From NCBI GenBank assembly GCA_947629425.1, contig CANRDR010000007.1, forward strand, positions 1 through 20,720: a stretch of DNA of 20,720 bases, read 5' to 3'. This document shows, one piece after another, positions 15,662-20,720 of this stretch. Position 1 is the stretch's first letter, and each line of letters starts with the position of its first letter. Below the pieces are notes generated by a model. That model was given only the letters and a program-made list of their open reading frames with translations. It was not told the DNA's origin and ran no database searches. Origin of the DNA: an uncultured Bacilli bacterium (GTDB lineage: Bacteria > Bacillota_I > Bacilli_A > RF39 > UBA660). A program made the translations under genes and the position numbers.

Positions 15662-15758
15662 ATATTAAAATAAGTTATATTTTATGTACTATTTGTAAAT
15701 TTTTTATTTTCTTTCTTTTCATTCTCTTATTTTTTACACCCCAGTCAAATTTTTATAA

Positions 15759-15787
15759 TTGTAAAAAATTGATAAAACTGCTATAAT
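15759..15787 (+). promoter_or_regulatory. Promoter of the helicase-nuclease gene
   Basis: TTGTAA (15759-15764), 17-bp spacer, perfect TATAAT (15782-15787); predicted start near 15794, close to the ribosome binding site, so the leader is only about 20 bases. Confidence 0.65.
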
Positions 15788-15798
15788 ACTTATCAATT
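15767..15798. promoter_or_regulatory. Inverted repeat flanking the -10: candidate operator
   Basis: AATTGATAA (15767-15775) and its exact reverse complement TTATCAATT (15790-15798) lie 14 bases apart, with the -10 TATAAT between them and the transcription start in the right arm. The arm centres are 23 bases apart, about two helical turns, which suits a dimeric repressor. Confidence 0.55.
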
Positions 15799-15812
15799 AG
15801 GTGTGTGGTACT

Positions 15813-18536
15813 ATGTTGAATGAAGAAAAAATATTGATTTTAGATAAAAATAATAAAGATATTACAACTAAAGTAATTGATTCTTCATCAACAAAAGTTA
15901 TAGTTAATTATGGTAAAAACAATTATTCTTATAAACGTAATAGTTTAAAGATTTTATCAAATCCAATAATTCTTGACAATTGTATAATAACAACATCGAT
16001 AACAACTCTTTCAAACATTTCAAAAGTTATTAAATTTGATAACTATATAAAAGTATTTTTTAATAATGGTAAAAATAAACTTTACAATGAAGCAAACTTA
16101 ACAATAAAAAACAATATACTAAATAATAGTAATGTTTCAAAAGTTTTTAATTATTTTCAAGAAATGTCATTAAAACTTAAAATAAGTGATGTTGTTCCTG
16201 AATCTTCAAAAGATGATTCTGACTTTTTATCTAACATTTATAAAAAAATAAACTTTATTAATGAAGATTCAGTAGTAAATGAATATATAAATGGTTTACC
16301 TAATTTAAATTTATCCATTAAAAATAGCAATAAAATATATCCTTTTAGTTTTAATCTTAGCCAACAAAAAGCAGTAGAGAATGCTTTTGAAAATAAAATT
16401 AGTGTTATTGAAGGACCACCAGGTACAGGAAAAACTCAAACAATATTAAACATAATATCAAATGCTATTATAAATAATAAAACAGTAGCTGTTTTATCAA
16501 ATAACAATAGTGCTACTGATAATGTATATGAAAAATTAGAAAAACAAAACTTAGGATCTTTGTGTGCTAAATTAGGTAAGTATGATAATATAACTAAATT
16601 TTTAGAAAATCAAAAAGATATAAAAAAATATCCCAGTAATTGGATTTTAAGTGATAACCAAGTATCAAAAATAGTAACAAGTTTATCATCTATGAATTAT
16701 GATATTAAATGGTATTTAAAAGAAAAAAATGAAATAGCGATTATGAAACAAGAATTAGATCAGTTAATTGTAGAAGAAAAGTATTATAAAGATATGCAAA
16801 AATTATCTTCTTTAAAAAACATATCTTTACCTGATTTTAATTCTATAGAATTACATGATTTTTTGCTTTATTTAAATAGTAAAAAAAATAAAAAAGAGCA
16901 TTTTAGTAAAAAAATACAATATTTATCATTTATAAAATTTAAATTTTACAATAAAGAAATTTATAAATATAATATAGAAGATATTTTAGATTCATTAGAA
17001 TTCTCATATTATAAAAAAAGAATAGAAGAATTAAGAACAATTATTGATGAAAGAGAAACAAATATTAAAAAGTTGCAACTAGAAGAAATGCTTAAAAAAT
17101 ATACAAATGAATCTATGATGATATTAAGAAACGTTGTCTATAAAAACTATAATAATAAGAAAATATATGATAAAAAAACTATCAAGAATACTGAAGAGCT
17201 AGTAAAGGATTATCCTATTATTTTAAGTACTACTTATTCTTTATTAAACTCTATTGATAATAACTTTATGTTTGATTATATTATTATTGATGAATCGTCT
17301 CAAGTTGATTTAATATCATCTTTTCCTGCTCTTACTAAAGCTAAAAATATAATAATAGTAGGTGATTCAAAACAATTACCTAACATAATTGATAGCAATA
17401 ATAAAAGTGAATACAATGAAATATTTAAGAAGTATAATATAGATAATAAATTTAATTACACAGAAAATAGTTTGTTAGATTCAATAAAAAAAGTTAATAA
17501 TATTTTAGAACCAGTAATATTAAAAGAACATTACAGATGTCATCCTAAAATTATAAATTTTTGTAATAAAAAATTTTATGATAACGAGTTAATTATATTA
17601 TCAGAAGCATCAAATAATGAACCTATAAAACAATATAAATGTGTTAAAGGTAATCATGCAAGAAAAAATAATAATAGTCAGTTTAATGATAGACAAGCAA
17701 GAGTAATTGAAAATGAAGTTATTCCAAAAGAAAAAATAGATATATATAATGATTCAGTAGGTATAATTACACCATATAAAGAACAAAAATTATATTTAAA
17801 AAATTTGTTTAAATGTGATAATTTAGCTATTGATACAGTACATGGTTTTCAAGGAAGAGAAAAAAGCATTATTATTTTTAGTACAGTTGCTAATGAAATA
17901 ACTAAATTTTTAGATAATCCTAACTCTATAAATGTTGCTGTTTCTAGGGCTATAGATAAATTATATCTTGTAACACCATATGAGTATAAATCGAAAGATA
18001 ATTCTAATATATCTAATTTAATTAGTTATATCAATTATAATAATTTTGAGATAGTTCAAAGTGAAATAGCTTCTATATTTGATTTATTATATAAAGCAAA
18101 TGAAAAAGAAAGAAAAAAATATTTAGAATCTCATATAATTGTTTCAAAATTTGATTCTGAAACAATTATGTATAATACTATTAAAGATGTATTAAAGTTA
18201 GATGAATATAAAACGTATGATGTAAAAGATAGAGTTTATCCATTAAGAAAAGTTGTTACAAATAGAGAATTATTAACTATAGAAGAATTAACTTTTATAA
18301 AACAAAATTCACATATTGATTTTCTTATATATAATAAATTCGATAATAAACCAGTATTAGCAATTGAAGTTGATGGATTTTATTTTCATAATAGAGAAAA
18401 ACAAATCATAAGAGATAGAAAGAAAGATAATATCTTAAAAAAATGTAATATTCCAGTGTTAAGATTCAAGACTAATGAATGCAATGAATATGAAAGAATA
18501 ATCAATAAACTTAATGAAATAATATCTCAAAGTTAA
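15813..18536 (+). CDS. SF1 (UPF1/COG1112-like) helicase fused to a PD-(D/E)XK-type nuclease domain
   Basis: The 907-residue product has all main superfamily 1 helicase motifs: Walker A GPPGTGKT (201-208), Walker B IIIDESSQ (D493, E494), GDSKQLP (517-523), YRCHP with R575, VHGFQGRE (676-683) and AVSRA with R712. A ~250-residue, partly coiled-coil insertion separates motifs I and II. The first ~170 residues are unrecognised. After residue ~780 comes a nuclease-like domain: IDFLIY (D836), LAIEVDG (E852, D854) and a following histidine, as in DUF2726/DUF559/Vsr-type endonucleases. The ATG at 15813 follows AGGTG by nine bases; a GTG at 15801 overlaps that site. Helicase-nuclease fusions are frequent in phage defence; a defence role here is inference. 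Confidence 0.88.
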   Translation: MLNEEKILILDKNNKDITTKVIDSSSTKVIVNYGKNNYSYKRNSLKILSNPIILDNCIITTSITTLSNISKVIKFDNYIKVFFNNGKNKLYNEANLTIKNNILNNSNVSKVFNYFQEMSLKLKISDVVPESSKDDSDFLSNIYKKINFINEDSVVNEYINGLPNLNLSIKNSNKIYPFSFNLSQQKAVENAFENKISVIEGPPGTGKTQTILNIISNAIINNKTVAVLSNNNSATDNVYEKLEKQNLGSLCAKLGKYDNITKFLENQKDIKKYPSNWILSDNQVSKIVTSLSSMNYDIKWYLKEKNEIAIMKQELDQLIVEEKYYKDMQKLSSLKNISLPDFNSIELHDFLLYLNSKKNKKEHFSKKIQYLSFIKFKFYNKEIYKYNIEDILDSLEFSYYKKRIEELRTIIDERETNIKKLQLEEMLKKYTNESMMILRNVVYKNYNNKKIYDKKTIKNTEELVKDYPIILSTTYSLLNSIDNNFMFDYIIIDESSQVDLISSFPALTKAKNIIIVGDSKQLPNIIDSNNKSEYNEIFKKYNIDNKFNYTENSLLDSIKKVNNILEPVILKEHYRCHPKIINFCNKKFYDNELIILSEASNNEPIKQYKCVKGNHARKNNNSQFNDRQARVIENEVIPKEKIDIYNDSVGIITPYKEQKLYLKNLFKCDNLAIDTVHGFQGREKSIIIFSTVANEITKFLDNPNSINVAVSRAIDKLYLVTPYEYKSKDNSNISNLISYINYNNFEIVQSEIASIFDLLYKANEKERKKYLESHIIVSKFDSETIMYNTIKDVLKLDEYKTYDVKDRVYPLRKVVTNRELLTIEELTFIKQNSHIDFLIYNKFDNKPVLAIEVDGFYFHNREKQIIRDRKKDNILKKCNIPVLRFKTNECNEYERIINKLNEIISQS

Positions 18537-18545
18537 ACTAATATT

Positions 18546-18576
18546 AATATCTATGTTTATAAAAGATAGATATTTG
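18546..18576 (+). terminator. Hairpin after the helicase gene, possible terminator
   Basis: Perfect 9-bp stem AATATCTAT (18546-18554) with ATAGATATT (18566-18574), 11-base loop. Only three T residues follow, so termination would be weak. Confidence 0.4.
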
Positions 18577-18615
18577 TGTAAAATTAAAGTTACTTAATAG
18601 ATATCAGGATAAAGT

Positions 18616-18644
18616 TTTATTTAAACAGTTGAGTATGTTATAAT
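18616..18644 (+). promoter_or_regulatory. Promoter candidate of the HipA-like gene
   Basis: Perfect TATAAT (18639-18644), but only TTTATT at the 17-bp -35 position (18616-18621). The 135-bp gap after the helicase gene fits independent transcription. Confidence 0.4.
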
Positions 18645-18671
18645 AATAGTATAAAAAGGAGTGATTACTCT

Positions 18672-19865
18672 ATGAAAGTTGTACTTATGAATAAAAACGT
18701 AGAAATTTTAATAGCGGAATATGATACTGCAACAAGTGTATTTACTAAAATATATGACGTTAAAGATATTAATTATGCACCATATATATTAAAAAGTTTT
18801 TATATAGAAAATGATATTAATGACACTCCTTTTAGAACTAATTTAAGTGAATGGTTTAAAGGTAGAGGTATTCCATCATGGCGTGATAAATTAGATTTAT
18901 TATTACATAGATTAAATATAACTGCACCTTATGAACTTTTAGATAAGGCTTTTGGTTTATCTTTATCAGATCAATATTGGTTAAAACCTTATGATAGTAA
19001 TATTTCATACGATGATATTAATTTTTTTGATAATGATTTTGATTATGCTGAATTCATGGAAGCATCTTTATCAATAAATAGTAGTCAAATAACAAAGGAA
19101 ACTTCTTTAAAAACTCCTAATAATACAACAGATGGAATGCTTAAAAAGGCTTGGATTATAGATAATGGAATAAGATATTTATTAAAAAGTGGTTATAAAA
19201 ATGATAGTTTACAACCATTTAATGAAGTATTAGCAAGCGAAATATGTGAACGTTTAGGATTTAATCATGTAAAGTATACAATTGATACATATAAAGATAT
19301 AGTAGTATCAAAATGTCCTTGTTTTATAACTAAAGATACAGAATTTATAACTTGTAATCAAATAAAAAATGATATGGAACGACATGATAATTTAGAAGAT
19401 TATGAAGAATATATTAAAAAATTAGAAGATAATGGAATAGAAAATGCTCGTGAAAAAGTAGAAAATATGTATATTTTAGATTATATTGTTATGAATGAAG
19501 ATAGACACTTAAATAATTTTGGAATTATAAGAGATGTTAATACTTTAAAATGGTTAGATGTTGCTCCTATATTCGATAATGGACAAAGCTTAAATATAGA
19601 ATATTATGATGAAGAAGAAGTACATATTTCAGGTAACGGAAGATTGTTTTATGAAGTAAAACCTTTTGATGAAATAATAAAATTAATAAAAAATATAAAA
19701 AGAATAGATATAAGTAAATTAGATGGAATAGTAGAATGGTTTGATGATTTATTACATCAATATCAACGTTTAACTGGATATTCTGATACTAGAATTCATA
19801 GATTATGTGTTTTGTTAAATAGGCAAATTAATAAATTAAAAGAATTAATTGTAAATAATGATTAA
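18672..19865 (+). CDS. HipA-like serine/threonine kinase
   Basis: HipA-family kinases phosphorylate targets such as glutamyl-tRNA synthetase and cause growth arrest. The 397-residue product has an unrecognised N-terminal part of about 150 residues (with SEWFKGRGIPSWRDKLD, which could be a small helical domain) and a HipA_C-like kinase core. The core shows YLLKSGY with a candidate ATP lysine K172, the helix FNEVLASEICERLGF, the catalytic loop MNEDRHLNNFGII (D277, N282) and a DFG-like FDNGQSL (D302). All key positions look intact. AAGGAGTG eight bases upstream supports the start. No HipB-like antitoxin is adjacent, so the usual hipBA layout is absent. Confidence 0.85.
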   Translation: MKVVLMNKNVEILIAEYDTATSVFTKIYDVKDINYAPYILKSFYIENDINDTPFRTNLSEWFKGRGIPSWRDKLDLLLHRLNITAPYELLDKAFGLSLSDQYWLKPYDSNISYDDINFFDNDFDYAEFMEASLSINSSQITKETSLKTPNNTTDGMLKKAWIIDNGIRYLLKSGYKNDSLQPFNEVLASEICERLGFNHVKYTIDTYKDIVVSKCPCFITKDTEFITCNQIKNDMERHDNLEDYEEYIKKLEDNGIENAREKVENMYILDYIVMNEDRHLNNFGIIRDVNTLKWLDVAPIFDNGQSLNIEYYDEEEVHISGNGRLFYEVKPFDEIIKLIKNIKRIDISKLDGIVEWFDDLLHQYQRLTGYSDTRIHRLCVLLNRQINKLKELIVNND

Positions 19866-19944
19866 ATATTTTAATAATTTTAAAAAAGAATATCAAAGTT
19901 TTTATTCATATTAAATAATTACGAATTGGAGTTAAAAAGTTTTA

Positions 19945-20052
19945 AAATTTAAAGTAGGAATAGAAAGCTTAGAAGATAAAATGGAAAAGACAGCAAAAAA
20001 ATATTCTGTGGAAAAAGCAAAAGTAATTAGTACGAAATATACTAAGTTGTAG
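19945..20052 (+). pseudogene. Gene remnant (C-terminal piece)
   Basis: A frame ending at TAG 20050-20052 reads FKVGIESLEDKMEKTAKK then YSVEKAKVISTKYTKL, with no start codon or ribosome binding site. The charged, helical composition and the stop just before the ribosome binding site of the next gene look like the end of a deleted upstream gene that was once in an operon with it. No family is recognised. Confidence 0.45.
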
Positions 20053-20063
20053 AGGTGTGAAGT

Positions 20064-20359
20064 ATGGAAAATTATAATAATTATATAGAAGATATGGCAG
20101 AACTTTAAAAAAAGAATATGAAGCATTAATTGGAAACAAGAGCAAAAATCTTGATAGTAGAATTTATAGGAAAATTTGTACTCCTATGGCTACTGCATGC
20201 GAAGATGAAGTTGCACGTTTAGTTTCAAAGGTTTTAGATGAAAAATATATGTATTTAATAGATGTTTATTTAAAAAAAGGAAAAGAAGATCAAAGGCAAA
20301 AAGGCTATCGTCCTGATATAGTAATAATGGAACCCTATGATAATGGTATTAAAGTTTAA
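20064..20359 (+). pseudogene. Frameshifted, truncated nuclease-like gene (PD-(D/E)XK-like)
   Basis: GAGGTG precedes the ATG at 20064, which reads MENYNNYIEDMAEL to a TAA at 20106-20108. One more T before the seven-A run would join it to LKKEYEALIGNKSKNLDSR, KICTPMATACEDEVARLVSK, a YLIDVYL strand and GYRPDIVIME (an RPDIVI motif as in PD-(D/E)XK nucleases), ending at TAA 20357-20359. The expected downstream strand with the (E/D)-x-K motif is missing. A further open stretch in another frame follows (20361-20468), so the gene seems to have lost one base near its start and a piece near its end. Confidence 0.65.
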
Positions 20360-20360
20360 T

Positions 20361-20468
20361 ATTTTATATACTAATACTCTGCAAACTTCAAAGGAAAATA
20401 ATGTAAATGTCAATAGGTTTTTGGACAATTCTATATTACCATTTACATTACTATGTAATTTTTTATAA
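20361..20468 (+). pseudogene. Likely C-terminal tail of the broken nuclease-like gene
   Basis: A third frame, open from 20352 to TAA 20466-20468, reads QTSKENNVNVNRFLDNS then ILPFTLLCNFL. It has no start signal, follows directly on the RPDIVI-containing piece, and ends like a protein C terminus. It is best explained as the same gene after an internal deletion with a frame change; chance open frame in AT-rich DNA is the alternative. Confidence 0.4.
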
Positions 20469-20497
20469 CTAATTTTTTAAATATTATATGCTTTCAA

Positions 20498-20522
20498 AAA
20501 ACAGTACTTATAGTACTTATTA
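20498..20522. repeat. Dispersed palindromic repeat, copy 6
   Basis: On the + strand: arm AAAACAGTAC, centre TTATA, arm GTACTTATTA. The core pairs perfectly. Its centre is oriented like copy 2 and opposite to copies 1, 3, 4 and 5. It lies 85 bases upstream of amidase fragment B. Confidence 0.8.
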
Positions 20523-20593
20523 TCAATTAATAGTATAAAATTTATTTATAATATAAGATATTTGCACCAAAAAAGTAAAAGTACATAAAATAT

Positions 20594-20720
20594 CGTAGGT
20601 GATTAAAATGAACTATGATAGAGCTTTAAAAGGCGTTGTTATTGATGCTGGACATGGAGGTATCGGTTAAATCCAAAAATAGAAGAAATGACTATTTTGG
20701 TAAGTAAATACAAGAGTTTA
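20594..20720 (+). pseudogene. Decayed 5' end of an N-acetylmuramoyl-L-alanine amidase gene (copy B, runs off the window)
   Basis: TAGGTG precedes ATG 20608, which reads MNYDRALKGVVIDAGHGGIG to TAA 20668-20670. VVIDAGHGG is the hallmark N-terminal motif of Amidase_3 enzymes, with the zinc-binding histidine. After a deletion the frame resumes as LNPKIEEMTILVSKYKSL, resembling the family's following helix (usual pattern GIIEKDLTL..SKYI). The zinc glutamate and the rest lie beyond the window or are lost. The break after 20 codons makes this a pseudogene unless the window edge hides a rearrangement. Confidence 0.75.

Noticed and set aside
19932..20126. Reverse-strand open frame over the remnants after the kinase gene
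   Set aside because: Composition is that of the complement of lysine-rich coding DNA; the + strand fragments have a ribosome binding site and protein-like frames.
1..20720. CRISPR array, tRNA or rRNA genes, insertion sequence
   Set aside because: No regularly spaced repeats, cloverleaf or rRNA-like sequence, and no transposase or integrase were seen; the palindromes are too far apart and irregular for CRISPR.

Overview
This is a very AT-rich (GC roughly a quarter) chromosomal segment from a low-GC Gram-positive-type bacterium. It reads with the standard bacterial code: tryptophan is always TGG, and one gene ends at TGA. The gene set (TsaE, L13, S9, TilS, FtsH, Soj/ParA, Spo0J/ParB, a DUF951 protein) and a secreted protein with an NPNTG wall-sorting-like tail suggest a walled Firmicute or Bacilli-like lineage, possibly an uncultured gut organism. 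That taxonomic guess is inference. TilS-FtsH and Soj-Spo0J usually sit near the replication origin in Firmicutes, so the left half is probably origin-proximal.

Left half (1-10,020): ordinary core genes on the + strand in short transcription units. These are tsaE alone; rplM-rpsI; tilS-ftsH (overlapping); a small membrane/coiled-coil protein; and a five-gene unit parA-parB-mscS-like-DUF951-AbgT-like transporter with overlapping or nearly abutting starts and stops. Nearly every unit has a readable promoter with a 17-bp spacer and a hairpin/T-run terminator.

Right half (10,030-20,720): accessory and partly decayed DNA. It holds a two-gene unit of unrecognised proteins driven by a promoter with a perfect palindrome (TAGCACGTGCTA) in its spacer; a coiled-coil gene broken by two opposite frameshifts; a CxxCxxCC (YkgJ-like) protein; a reverse-strand XRE regulator; an NPNTG-tailed surface protein; a short reverse-strand class I pyrophosphatase; a Nudix protein; a 907-residue SF1 helicase with a C-terminal PD-(D/E)XK-like nuclease domain; a HipA-like kinase; and a decayed nuclease-like gene.

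Two patterns cut across the gene list. First, a 25-bp palindromic repeat (two 10-nt arms around a 5-nt TTATA/TATAA-type centre) occurs six times, always between genes. Second, two broken 5' ends of an N-acetylmuramoyl-L-alanine amidase gene (hallmark VVIDAGHGG in the better copy) lie in the same orientation at 14,694-14,750 and 20,594-20,720, each just downstream of a copy of the palindrome. They bracket a ~5.9-kb block carrying the Nudix, helicase-nuclease, HipA-like and nuclease-remnant genes. This looks like an accessory, perhaps defence-related, cargo slot bounded by palindrome plus amidase-fragment junctions. The bracketing is seen directly; the cargo-slot reading is inference.
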